A DNA stretch of 26,374 bases from an uncultured Roseburia sp. GTDB lineage: Bacteria > Bacillota > Clostridia > Lachnospirales > Lachnospiraceae. The stretch's first letter is position 1. Each line of letters begins with the position of its first letter. The stretch lies in contig CAJUNX010000019.1 in NCBI GenBank assembly GCA_910587865.1, forward strand, positions 20,207-46,580. Direction: 5' to 3'. This document shows, in pieces, positions 16,411 to 23,753 of this stretch. Below the pieces are notes generated by a model. That model saw only the letters and a list, made by a program, of their open reading frames with translations, made no database searches and had not been told where the DNA came from. The translations under genes were made by a program, and so were the position numbers.

Positions 16411-16632
16411 TTATTTACCGGACATCTGCTCTTCCTGTCTCATGATCATCTTCTTGACCATCTCGCCGCCGATGCTGCCGGCCTGTCTGGAAGTGAGGTC
16501 ACCGTTGTAACCGTCTTTTAACGGCACACCGATCTCGCTTGCAACTTCCTGCTTGAAGCGGTTCATCGCTTCCTTTGCCTGCGGTACAGCCATCTGGCTC
16601 GTGTTGGAACCTGAATTGTTCGATCCACTCAT
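16411..16632 (-). CDS. Alpha/beta-type small acid-soluble spore protein
   Basis: A 73-residue protein with both conserved blocks of the family: RFKQEVASEIGVPL, which contains the GPR protease cleavage site region, and GDLTSRQAGSIGGEMVKKMI, which binds DNA. The Asn/Ser-rich N-terminus is normal for the family. These proteins coat spore DNA, protect it from UV and heat, and are made in the forespore under sigma-G. The ATG has CGGAGG eight bases upstream. I could not place a convincing sigma-G promoter. This gene is the main evidence that the organism forms endospores. Confidence 0.96.
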   Translation of the reverse strand: MSGSNNSGSNTSQMAVPQAKEAMNRFKQEVASEIGVPLKDGYNGDLTSRQAGSIGGEMVKKMIMRQEEQMSGK

Positions 16633-16668
16633 GATAATTACCTCCGTATCGTTCTGTATTGTGACGCG

Positions 16669-16709
16669 GATGTGCCCGCGTGTTCTGTAGAATCACAGGC
16701 GGGCACATC
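16669..16709. other. Perfect 11-bp stem-loop upstream of the spore protein gene
   Basis: GATGTGCCCGC (16669-16679) and GCGGGCACATC (16699-16709) pair perfectly around 19 nt that contain a further CTGT/ACAG pairing. It begins 36 bases before the spore protein start. No T-run follows on either strand, so it is not a terminator. It could stabilise the long-lived spore mRNA or be a protein site. Confidence 0.55.
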
Positions 16710-16797
16710 TCCTTGCGGAAATCTGTTCCGTCCGTTGATTCTAATCCTATTATTTACGGGAATAAAAATATTATAATGGTAATTATTGAGAAATTTC

Positions 16798-16827
16798 TTG
16801 ACAATTCAGAATACATGTGCCTATACT
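16798..16827 (+). promoter_or_regulatory. Strong sigma-A promoter of the exporter leader
   Basis: TTGACA (16798-16803), 18 bases, TATACT (16822-16827). The -35 is consensus and the -10 matches five of six. Transcription should start near 16834, about 555 bases before the first exporter gene. Confidence 0.8.
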
Positions 16828-16876
16828 AAAAGATGTGAGATATGACAGTAATAAAAAATAAAAGAAAGGGGTAAGT

Positions 16877-16966
16877 ATGATGAAAAAATCAGCAGATAAT
16901 ATGAAGAAAAAACATCAGAACAGGAATCACAGAATTACCCCGGCAGGAGACCGTTTCAGACTCTGA
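16877..16966 (+). CDS. 29-residue leader peptide of the ABC exporter operon
   Basis: A small ORF beginning ATGATG and encoding a strongly basic peptide, MMKKSADNMKKKHQNRN followed by HRITPAGDRFRL. It has a good ribosome site (AAAGGGG six bases upstream) and lies 43 bases after the predicted transcription start. It contains no membrane helix. Its codons 20-23 form the sequence that can pair either with its own ribosome site or with the terminator arm. This placement is what a regulatory leader peptide would have, as with BmrB ahead of bmrCD in Bacillus subtilis. An independent role of the peptide is possible. Confidence 0.6.
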   Translation: MMKKSADNMKKKHQNRNHRITPAGDRFRL

Positions 16967-17022
16967 TGAAGTGCGCACAGATAAGAGGCGTATCATTCGG
17001 AAGATGAGAGAGTTCGTGTTAT

Positions 17023-17057
17023 ACCGTGGTAATCGTGAGGATTGCCGCGGTTTTTTT
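17023..17057 (+). terminator. Leader terminator T1
   Basis: ACCGTGGTAATC pairs with GATTGCCGCGGT over 12 positions including two G-U pairs, with a GTGAG loop and a run of seven T. It lies between the leader ORF and the exporter genes on the same strand, so read-through must occur for exporter expression. Confidence 0.85.
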
Positions 17058-17096
17058 GATTCGACAGGCTGGCGCCGAAGCGTGACAGTCTCTGAG

Positions 17097-17132
17097 AAAA
17101 AGAGGAAACCCGGCGGGGATCCTCTTTTTTTT
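17097..17132 (+). terminator. Second leader terminator T2
   Basis: AAAAAGAGGA pairs with TCCTCTTTTT around a 13-nt GC-rich loop, followed by more T (eight in all). It lies 40 bases after T1, so the leader has two terminators in tandem. Confidence 0.75.
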
Positions 17133-17389
17133 GCACAGGTCCGTGCAGCGGAACGTGCCGCTTTGGCGGTGCACGTGCCGCGCGGCGGGCAGAGGAAGAT
17201 AATCCGTCCCTGCCTGACTGCACGAATTCTGCCCACGGTTCGTTCTGCCGGAACGAAGCACCGGACAGTCCGAAGCGCAGACGGTTCTGGCGCAGGCACC
17301 GGGCAGCCAGAGATGCAGACTGCCTGTGCAGGCGCCGGATCGCCCGAAGCGAAGACTGTCCTTATGTGAGAGGAGGAGTACAAAAAGGT
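17133..17389 (+). promoter_or_regulatory. Structured distal leader of the ABC exporter mRNA
   Basis: No gene is supported here. TTCGTTC-TGCCG-GAACGAA (17239-17257) is a perfect hairpin. GGACAGTC (17263-17270) and GACTGTCC (17354-17361) enclose 83 nt in which GGCGC/GCGCC, GCAC/GTGC and GGCAG/CTGCC nest in one long stem (17289-17336). The closing stem ends 10 bases before the AGGAGG of the first exporter gene, so it could affect translation initiation. I do not recognise a known riboswitch. Confidence 0.5.
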
Positions 17390-19123
17390 ATGAAAAAACT
17401 ATATACATATGTCGGCCGTTACTGGTACGGGTATCTGTTTGCGGTTCTGGCCATGATATCCGCGATCATACTGGATATGCTTTATCCGCGCATCACGCAG
17501 CGGATTGTGGACGAGGTCATTCTGGGAGGACAGACAGAGCTTTTGACGAAGCTTCTGGTCGGGATTGTGATCGTCGGAATCGGCCGCTGTCTGTTCGGAT
17601 ACAGCAAGGAATTTACGTTTGACTTTCTCGCGTCAAAGATCGGCTCTCAGATGCGGAAGGATCTGTTTGACCACATTCAGACGCTGTCCATGAATTATTT
17701 TGAGGACACAAATACCGGGGAGCTGATGGCGCGTATCAAGGATGATGTGGATAAGATCTGGAGTGCGCTCGGCTATGTCGGGATGCTTGTCATTGAGGTC
17801 GTCTTCCATGTCGGCATGGTGCTTTACTGCATGTTTGCGCTGAACCGGAAGCTGGCTCTGATCCCCATTGCCTGCATGATTCTCTGCGGAACGGTGGCGA
17901 TCGTGATGGAGCGGAAGTTAGACCGGATTTATGAGGAGATCAGCGAGGAAAACGCGGTGCTGACGACGGTTGCGGAGGAGAATCTCGCCGGTGTGCGCAC
18001 GGTAAAAGCGTTTGCGCGCGAAAAATTCGAGATCAGGAAGTTTTTGTCCCACAACAGCCGTTACTACGAGCTGAATATCCGCCAGTCGAAGGCGCTGGTG
18101 CGCTATTATCCGATTTTCCAGTTTGTGGGAAAGGTGCTGCCGGTCTGTGCGACGATTTTGGGCGGAGTCTTTGTCATGAAGGGTGAGATGACGCTGGGCG
18201 CGCTGGTGGCGTTTGTGGAGTATACGAGAAACTGTACCTGGCCGATGGAGATGTTAGGCTGGCTGACAAACGATGTCTCCTCCGCGGCGGCATCATACAA
18301 AAAAGTAAAGAAAATTTATGCGCAGCAGCCGGAGATCGGAGATCCGGCTGCGCCGACGGTGCTTGAGCATGTGGACGGCAGTGTTTCGTTTGAGCACGTA
18401 TCGTTTGTGCGGGATGGCAGGGAAATCCTTTCGGATATCAGCTTTGAGGTCCCGGCGGGAAAGACGCTCGGCATCATGGGAGCCACCGGCTCCGGAAAAT
18501 CGTCACTCATCAATCTGCTGCAGCGTTTCCACGATGTGACGGACGGCGCGGTGAAGATGGACGGAGTGGATGTGCGGAAGCTCGGATTAGGACAGCTGCG
18601 GAGCAATATCTCGGTCGTGCTGCAGGATGTCTTTCTGTTCTCGGATACGATCGAGGAAAATATCCGTATGGGGCAGCGCAGGAAACTCCCGATGGATGAG
18701 GTATGTCTCGCCGCCAGGCGTGCCCAGGCAGGGGATTTTATCGAGAAGATGGAAATGCAGTACAAGACGGTTGTAGGCGAACGCGGCGTCGGACTTTCCG
18801 GCGGACAGAAACAGCGCATCAGCATTGCACGCGCGCTGGCGAAGCACAGTCCTGTGCTGGTGCTCGACGACTCAACCTCCGCGCTTGACATGGAGACCGA
18901 ACATGAGATTCAGAAGACCTTAAAGGATCTGGATCACACGACAAAATTAATTATCGCGCACCGGATTTCAGCGGTCCGTCATGCGGATGAGATCATTTAT
19001 CTCGAGGACGGCAGGATTGCCGAGCGCGGGACACACGAGCAGCTTCTGGAGAAGCGGGGGCTGTATTATGATACCTATATGGCGCAGTACGGGACGTTTC
19101 TGGGAGAGACTGTGACTGCGTAA
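17390..19123 (+). CDS. ABC exporter half-transporter with degenerate Walker B
   Basis: A 577-residue half-transporter: a six-helix membrane domain (about residues 1-310) followed by an ATPase domain. Walker A is GATGSGKSS, the signature is the canonical LSGGQ, and Walker B reads VLVLDDSTSALD, with D494 where the catalytic glutamate should be. This substitution marks the degenerate-site partner of heterodimeric exporters such as BmrC and TM287. It should pair with the next gene's product and export drugs or other hydrophobic compounds. I start at the ATG at 17390, giving the normal MKKLYTYV beginning; a GTG at 17366 would lie upstream of the AGGAGG. The AGGAGG is 13 bases before the ATG, with AAAAAGG closer. 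Confidence 0.93.
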   Translation: MKKLYTYVGRYWYGYLFAVLAMISAIILDMLYPRITQRIVDEVILGGQTELLTKLLVGIVIVGIGRCLFGYSKEFTFDFLASKIGSQMRKDLFDHIQTLSMNYFEDTNTGELMARIKDDVDKIWSALGYVGMLVIEVVFHVGMVLYCMFALNRKLALIPIACMILCGTVAIVMERKLDRIYEEISEENAVLTTVAEENLAGVRTVKAFAREKFEIRKFLSHNSRYYELNIRQSKALVRYYPIFQFVGKVLPVCATILGGVFVMKGEMTLGALVAFVEYTRNCTWPMEMLGWLTNDVSSAAASYKKVKKIYAQQPEIGDPAAPTVLEHVDGSVSFEHVSFVRDGREILSDISFEVPAGKTLGIMGATGSGKSSLINLLQRFHDVTDGAVKMDGVDVRKLGLGQLRSNISVVLQDVFLFSDTIEENIRMGQRRKLPMDEVCLAARRAQAGDFIEKMEMQYKTVVGERGVGLSGGQKQRISIARALAKHSPVLVLDDSTSALDMETEHEIQKTLKDLDHTTKLIIAHRISAVRHADEIIYLEDGRIAERGTHEQLLEKRGLYYDTYMAQYGTFLGETVTA

Positions 19124-19138
19124 GAAGGGAGGTTTGTT

Positions 19139-20929
19139 ATGGCAGTAAATTCGTATCGTGAAGATGAATTTATGGAAAATACCGATAAAAAGAAAATTTT
19201 CCGCCGGCTGTTTTCCTATCTGCTGGATTATAAAGGCACTGTGGTCGCCGTGCTCTTCTGCATGGGCGTGACCGTGGCGATTTCGCTGATCAATCCGCTG
19301 GTGATCGAGGAGGCGATCGACCGCTATATCGCAGAAAACGATCTGCCGGGGCTGTTCCGGCTCGGCGTGTTCGCACTGGTGATCAATCTTATTTTTATCA
19401 TTATGGTAAAAATAAGAATGTACACGATGGCGATTGTTTCCAATAAGATTCTGCTTAAAATCCGTCAGGATCTCTACGAACATATTCAGACGCTCTCGTT
19501 TGCCTTTTTTGACAGCAGACCGACCGGAAAGATCCTTGCGCGTATCATCGGGGATGTCAATTCCTTAAGGGATGTGCTGGTAAATGTGGTGACGACGCTG
19601 ATTCCGGAATTTGTCACAATTATGGGCGTAGTTGCAATTATGATGGTGAAGGACTGGCGTCTTGCGGTCGCCTCGCTTTCGACGATCCCGCTAATGATGG
19701 CCGGTATTTTCCTGGTGCAGAAGGCGTCGCACAAGCGCTGGCAGATTTTCCGCAAAAAATCCTCGAACTTAAATGCCTACGTGCATGAGGATATCGCGGG
19801 AATGACCGTGGTGCAGAGCTTCCGCGCGGAGGATGAGACGAGGGAGATTTTCGGAGGACTGACGGATGAGCACCAGGCGGCGTATGTAGATGCGGTGCGG
19901 TATGCGGATATGTTCGGCCCGGTGATCGATCTCTGCTGGGGGATCGGGGCGATGATGCTCTATCTGACCGGCGTGCGGTTTTTAGGGTTTGAGAAGGTGT
20001 CCGTCGGGCTTCTGGTGGCGTTTGGAACCTATATCAATATGTTCTGGAGCCCGATTATGAATTTAAGCAACTTCTATAATAACCTGGTGACCAATCTGAC
20101 GGCGGCGGAGCGGATTTTTGATATTCTGGATACCGAAGCGGATATCGTGGACGCGCCGAATGTCAGGGAGCTGCCGCCCGTTCAGGGAAAAGTGACGTTT
20201 TCTCATGTGAATTTCACCTATGACCGCGGCACGCCGGCGGAGACGAAGGTGTTAAAAGACGTAAGCTTTACTGTGGCGCCCGGAGAGACGATCGCGCTGG
20301 TGGGGCCGACCGGGGCGGGGAAGACGACGATTGTCAATCTGATCAGCCGGTTTTATGACATCGAGGAGGGCGTGATCGCCGTGGACGGATATGATCTGAC
20401 GCGGGTATCGATCGAGAGCCTGCGGCGTCAGATGGGCGTGATGACTCAGGATAATTTTATTTTTCACGGAACGGTGCGCGACAATATTCTCTACGGCAGG
20501 CTCGACGCCACGGAGGAGGAGGTCATCGCCGCGGCAAAGGCGGTCAATGCGCATGAGTTTATCATGAAGATGGAAAAAGGATACGACACGGAGCTAAAGG
20601 AGCACGGTGCGGGACTTTCCATCGGACAGCGGCAGCTGATCGCGTTTGCGCGCACGATGGTATCGGACCCGAGGATCCTGATTTTAGACGAGGCGACGTC
20701 GAGTATCGACACGCACACGGAGATTCTTGTGCAGAAGGGCATCGAAGCGCTGCTTGCGGGAAGAACCAGCTTTGTCATCGCGCACCGGCTCTCCACGATC
20801 CAGAACGCCGACCGGATCTTTGTGATCGATCAGGGCGGGATCTTAGAGCAGGGCAGTCCGGCGGAGCTGATGGAGCGGCGCGGGGCGTACTATCAGCTTT
20901 ATATGGCGCAGTTTGCGGGGATTCAGTAA
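19139..20929 (+). CDS. ABC exporter half-transporter with catalytic Walker B
   Basis: A 596-residue membrane domain-ATPase fusion and the partner of the preceding gene. Walker A is GPTGAGKTT and Walker B is ILILDEATSSID with an intact glutamate (E518), but the signature reads LSIGQ (493-497) in place of LSGGQ. The two proteins thus complement each other: the degenerate site would join the first protein's Walker motifs to this altered signature, the consensus site the reverse. That is the pattern of heterodimeric multidrug exporters (BmrC/BmrD, TM287/TM288). It starts 15 bases after its partner with GGGAGG seven bases before the ATG. A methyltransferase gene follows after 17 bases. Confidence 0.94.
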   Translation: MAVNSYREDEFMENTDKKKIFRRLFSYLLDYKGTVVAVLFCMGVTVAISLINPLVIEEAIDRYIAENDLPGLFRLGVFALVINLIFIIMVKIRMYTMAIVSNKILLKIRQDLYEHIQTLSFAFFDSRPTGKILARIIGDVNSLRDVLVNVVTTLIPEFVTIMGVVAIMMVKDWRLAVASLSTIPLMMAGIFLVQKASHKRWQIFRKKSSNLNAYVHEDIAGMTVVQSFRAEDETREIFGGLTDEHQAAYVDAVRYADMFGPVIDLCWGIGAMMLYLTGVRFLGFEKVSVGLLVAFGTYINMFWSPIMNLSNFYNNLVTNLTAAERIFDILDTEADIVDAPNVRELPPVQGKVTFSHVNFTYDRGTPAETKVLKDVSFTVAPGETIALVGPTGAGKTTIVNLISRFYDIEEGVIAVDGYDLTRVSIESLRRQMGVMTQDNFIFHGTVRDNILYGRLDATEEEVIAAAKAVNAHEFIMKMEKGYDTELKEHGAGLSIGQRQLIAFARTMVSDPRILILDEATSSIDTHTEILVQKGIEALLAGRTSFVIAHRLSTIQNADRIFVIDQGGILEQGSPAELMERRGAYYQLYMAQFAGIQ

Positions 20930-20946
20930 AGAACGGAGGAAAGCCT

Positions 20947-21708
20947 ATGAATTATCAGGAGATCAATGCGAAGACAATTGACAGATGGGTCGATGAGGGC
21001 TGGGAATGGGGGCGTCCGATCTCACATGAGGTGTATGAGGCCGCAAAAGCAGGGCGCTGGGATGTGCTTTTAACCCCGACGAAACCGGTGCCGCACCGCT
21101 GGTTCGGGGAGTTGCGCGGAAAGCGGGTGCTGGGCCTCGCCAGCGGCGGCGGGCAGCAGATGCCGGTATTCGCCGCACTCGGCGCGGACTGTACTGTCCT
21201 TGACTATTCGAAACGGCAGATAGAGAGCGAGCGGATGGTGGCGGAGCGCGAAGGCTATGGGATCCGCATCATCCGGGGCGATATGACAAAACCGCTGCCG
21301 TTTTCGGACGGCGGGTTCGACCTGATTTTCCACCCGGTCTCAAACTGCTACGTGGAGGAGGTCGTGCCCATATTCCGGGAGTGCGCCCGGATCTTAAAGG
21401 ACGGTGGGATCCTTCTCGCGGGACTTGACAACGGGATGAATTTTATGTTCGACGAGGAGGAGCGGGTACTGGTGAATTCGCTGCCGTTTAACCCGCTGAA
21501 AAACCCGGAGCAGATGAAGGAGCTCGCCGATTTGGATGACGGCATGCAGTTCTCTCATACGCTTGAGGAGCAGATCGGAGGACAGCTTCAGGCGGGGCTG
21601 ATCCTGACCGATCTGATGGAGGACACCAACGGGACGGGCAATCTGCATGAGCACGGGATCCCTGCGTTTCTCGCGACGCGCGCGGTAAAAGGGCGGATTA
21701 CCTGGTAG
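20947..21708 (+). CDS. Class I SAM-dependent methyltransferase
   Basis: A 253-residue protein. Motif I is RVLGLASGGGQQ near residues 60-71, the acidic end of strand 2 is CTVLDYS, then IRGDMTKPLPF and FDLIFHPVSN as motif IV, and a conserved RILKDGGILLAGLDNG segment. The N-terminus (INAKTIDRWVDEGWEWGRPI) is typical of a family frequent in gut Clostridia; its substrate is unknown. It starts 17 bases after the second exporter gene, with CGGAGG before the ATG, so it is probably under the same leader control. Residues 160-253 are duplicated at 23934-24218, where they are fused to a sigma-factor fragment. Confidence 0.92.
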   Translation: MNYQEINAKTIDRWVDEGWEWGRPISHEVYEAAKAGRWDVLLTPTKPVPHRWFGELRGKRVLGLASGGGQQMPVFAALGADCTVLDYSKRQIESERMVAEREGYGIRIIRGDMTKPLPFSDGGFDLIFHPVSNCYVEEVVPIFRECARILKDGGILLAGLDNGMNFMFDEEERVLVNSLPFNPLKNPEQMKELADLDDGMQFSHTLEEQIGGQLQAGLILTDLMEDTNGTGNLHEHGIPAFLATRAVKGRITW

Positions 21709-22186
21709 TGCCCGTGCAGCGGATTTGTTCTGGCCGGAAAGAGAGACGGATGTCGCGGTCAGAAGAAGCGGCGGATATCCTGGCCGGAAGAGACAGCGGA
21801 TATCCCGGACGGAAGGAGAGACGGGCGGCGTGGCCGGGGAAGGAGAGGGGATCGATGAAGCTTACAACCTTGTGTTATATAGAAAAAGGCGGAAGCTACC
21901 TGATGCTGCACCGGGTCAGGAAGGAACAGGATGAAAATAAAGATAAGTGGATCGGCGTCGGCGGAAAGTTCGAGGCGGATGAGGCGCCGGAGGAATGCAT
22001 GCTCCGGGAGGTGTACGAGGAGACCGGGCTGACGCTGACGGGCTATCGGTTTCGCGGGATTATTACGTTTGTCTCGGACCGGTGGGAGACCGAATACATG
22101 CATCTGTTTACCGCCGACCGCTATGAGGGGGAGCTGACGCCCTTCTGCGAGGAAGGAGAGCTGGTGTGGGTTCCGAAGCGGGAGGT
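21423..22186 (+). repeat. Segmental duplication, copy A
   Basis: This stretch (methyltransferase tail, repeat spacer and the first 332 bases of the Nudix gene) recurs at 23933-24740. The methyltransferase tails differ at about a dozen positions in 282, and the first 332 bases of the Nudix genes at only two. Downstream of 22186 the two Nudix genes diverge abruptly. Confidence 0.9.
21736..21835. repeat. 25-bp degenerate tandem repeats, four units
   Basis: Units at 21736, 21761, 21786 and 21811, each 25 bp, with the pattern GGAAGnnnnnnCGGATnTCCnGGCC. They fill the spacer between methyltransferase and Nudix genes. The period is not a multiple of three and no ORF is supported. The equivalent spacer of copy B has six units. 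Confidence 0.8.
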
Positions 22187-22346
22187 GGAGCGGCTGCATC
22201 TGTGGGAAGGGGATAAGATTTTCCTTAAGCTGCTTGAGGAGCAGGAGGAGTTCTTTTCCTTAAAGCTCCGGTATGAGGGTGAGGTGTTAAAAGAGGCGTC
22301 TCGGTTTGGGTCGGGCGGCCGCAGTGATATGCTGCAGGGGGAATAG
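21855..22346 (+). CDS. Nudix hydrolase, MutT/8-oxo-dGTP diphosphatase type (copy A)
   Basis: A 163-residue protein with a complete Nudix box: GGKFEADE, then seven residues, then REVYEETGL, matching Gx5Ex7REUxEExGU. The N-terminal strand LTTLCYIEKGGSYLMLHR and the KWIGVGG lead-in are typical of clostridial 8-oxo-dGTP diphosphatases that cleanse the nucleotide pool; the substrate is not provable here. I start at 21855, where GGAAGGAGAGGGG precedes the ATG; the longer open frame upstream only translates the 25-bp repeats. It follows the methyltransferase by 146 bases and may be the last gene of the exporter operon. Its C-terminal 50 residues differ from copy B. Confidence 0.93.
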   Translation: MKLTTLCYIEKGGSYLMLHRVRKEQDENKDKWIGVGGKFEADEAPEECMLREVYEETGLTLTGYRFRGIITFVSDRWETEYMHLFTADRYEGELTPFCEEGELVWVPKREVERLHLWEGDKIFLKLLEEQEEFFSLKLRYEGEVLKEASRFGSGGRSDMLQGE

Positions 22347-22566
22347 ACGCAGTTGGAGGCGGTGAGGGCCTGCCGGTCACGGCGGCCCGGCCGGTGCTCT
22401 GCTTTAGGGTGGCAGTGTCACGGAAAGGGGGTTACTTTTCAGGCCAGAAGCAGAAATCGGCGCAGGTGTGAAATGTAACGAAAAGGGGGAGGTTTTTCTG
22501 ACATCTGGAAAAATATAAGTGGCCTGCCGGCGCGCGATATGATAAAATATAAGCACGGAGCGGGAG
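22347..22566 (+). other. Intergenic region with extended -10 element
   Basis: No gene is seen in these 220 bases. Near the end TGATAAAAT (22539-22547) forms an extended -10 ahead of the Rpn-like remnant, without a clear -35. Two short G-rich similar stretches, GGAAAGGGGG and GAAAAGGGGG, lie at about 22421 and 22481. Confidence 0.4.
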
Positions 22567-23061
22567 GTGAGGCCTATCCGTACTACCATAGCGAAAAATA
22601 TCCATGCGACAGACGAGAAAACTAATTATGACGCGGCCTGTAAGAGGCTGCTTTCGGAAAAGATTATTTTGGCAAAAGCGGATTATGATCTGATGACGGC
22701 GGTTATGATCTGTCTTGGAAAAGAGGAAGAGTCCGGGACAGATGTTTTAAAACTGCTGAATGTGCTTCTTTCCACGGAGACGGATTCGAAGGATAAGTGT
22801 CAGATACTGGAAGAAGATTTTCATATTAAGATGACTCAGTCATTGGAGAGTGAGGTGTCGCTTATGTGTAATTTGAGTAAGGGTGTGGAGGAGAAGGGGA
22901 TTCAGAAAGGAATTCAGGAGGGCATCCAAAAAGGAATAGCAGCCATGGTTTTAACTTTGAAAGAATTACAAATATCGAGAGATGTTATTCTGAATCAAAT
23001 CTGTGAAAAATTTGGCCTGACAGAGGAAGCTGCGGAAGTGTACCTGAAAGAAATCGGCTAA
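22567..23061 (+). pseudogene. Rpn/YhgA-like protein with internal deletion
   Basis: The frame joins the N-terminus of an Rpn-like (PD-(D/E)XK transposase-like) protein, NYDAACKRLLSEKIILA, directly to its C-terminal third, YDLMTAVMICLGKEEE through MCNLSKGVEEKG, ending in a charged GIQKGIQEGIQKG repeat. Full-length relatives have roughly 150 to 200 residues in between, including the nuclease core, so that part appears to be deleted in frame. No ATG is in frame at the start: a GTG at 22567 overlaps the ribosome site GGGAGGTGA, while ATC at 22576 stands at ideal spacing and looks like a mutated ATG. Comparison to relatives is from memory, so the size of the gap is approximate. Confidence 0.7.
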
Positions 23062-23148
23062 CGATTCCAGGCGACATGGCGGGCCGAATCAGCCACGATG
23101 TCTGCCGGAAAGACCGCCCCTGAGAAAAGATGAAAAAGGAGAACGGCC

Positions 23149-23523
23149 ATGGAAAAAGTACAAAACCACGTAATCTACGCTGTCACCAGGAACGGCGGCA
23201 ACCCTAACAGCGACGGTGAGGACGTCCTTCTGGATATCTATATGACCATGTACCCGGAAACGGAAGGCGAAGACGTGTCCATCCTGTCAGGGCCGTCCCT
23301 GAACGATCCTGTGGCCCTGGCCGCCATGCTGAAGGCCGGGGACAGCTGCGACATGGTCGTCGTCGTGCTGCCCGACGAACTGGTGCCATGCAGGACAGGC
23401 CCGGGACCGGACGGTATCCAGGTTGTCATCGATATCCTGGAGACAGACATTCAGAACGGCTACGGACAGACGAGCTGGGAAGCCCTGGCACAGTCGATCC
23501 GGGAAGGCAGAGAGGAGGCGTGA
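23149..23523 (+). CDS. Hypothetical acidic protein, unknown
   Basis: A 124-residue acidic protein of no family I recognise. It has a good ribosome site (AAAAGGAG eight bases before the ATG) and is followed by a strong terminator, so it is probably real. It contains a hydrophobic strand (CDMVVVVLPDELV) and a Gly/Pro-rich turn (RTGPGPDG), suggesting a compact alpha/beta fold; no signal peptide or membrane helix. Third codon positions favour C (GTC, ATC, GCC, CTG), unlike the GCG/CGG/ATT-rich neighbours, which suggests transfer from another genome. It sits between the Rpn-like remnant and the sigma-methyltransferase chimera. Confidence 0.6.
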   Translation: MEKVQNHVIYAVTRNGGNPNSDGEDVLLDIYMTMYPETEGEDVSILSGPSLNDPVALAAMLKAGDSCDMVVVVLPDELVPCRTGPGPDGIQVVIDILETDIQNGYGQTSWEALAQSIREGREEA

Positions 23524-23570
23524 CATATCTGCCCTGCGGCAGGGATGCAGAATAAACGTCATATAGTTCA

Positions 23571-23609
23571 CCCCATGGGAAGCTGCGGTTTCCATGGGGT
23601 TTTATTTTT
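23571..23609 (+). terminator. Terminator after the hypothetical gene
   Basis: CCCCATGGGAA pairs with TTTCCATGGGG (one G-U pair) around GCTGCGG, followed by TTTTATTTTT. It separates the hypothetical gene from the chimeric ORF. Confidence 0.88.
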
Positions 23610-23753
23610 GTAAGGAAATTTTTTTACAGAATGAAACTTTTTCCAGGACAATTCAGTTATATTATACAGACAGTATACCGGAACAATGATTTTATGGTAT
23701 CTGCACACGGGATATGCCGGATACTTCAGATTGATGAGGAAACAAAGCCGAAG

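Larger units (their letters stand above)
16868..17057 (+). promoter_or_regulatory. Candidate ribosome-mediated transcription attenuator
   Basis: Three helices compete. Segment 1, GGGGTAA (16868-16874), is the leader ribosome site and pairs perfectly with segment 2, TTACCCC (16935-16941), inside the leader ORF. Segment 2, extended to ATTACCCCGG (16934-16943), also pairs with the terminator arm CCGTGGTAAT (17024-17033) in 9 of 10 positions. That arm forms the terminator with 17040-17051. A ribosome reading to the leader stop would cover segment 2 and let the terminator form; one stalled early would leave segment 2 free to act as antiterminator. This fits drug-induced expression of the exporter. 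The mechanism is inference; the pairings are seen directly. Confidence 0.6.

Noticed and set aside
16971..17369. Open frame of 132 codons in the exporter leader
   Set aside because: It crosses two terminators and several stems, has no ribosome site, and reads as compositionally random sequence.
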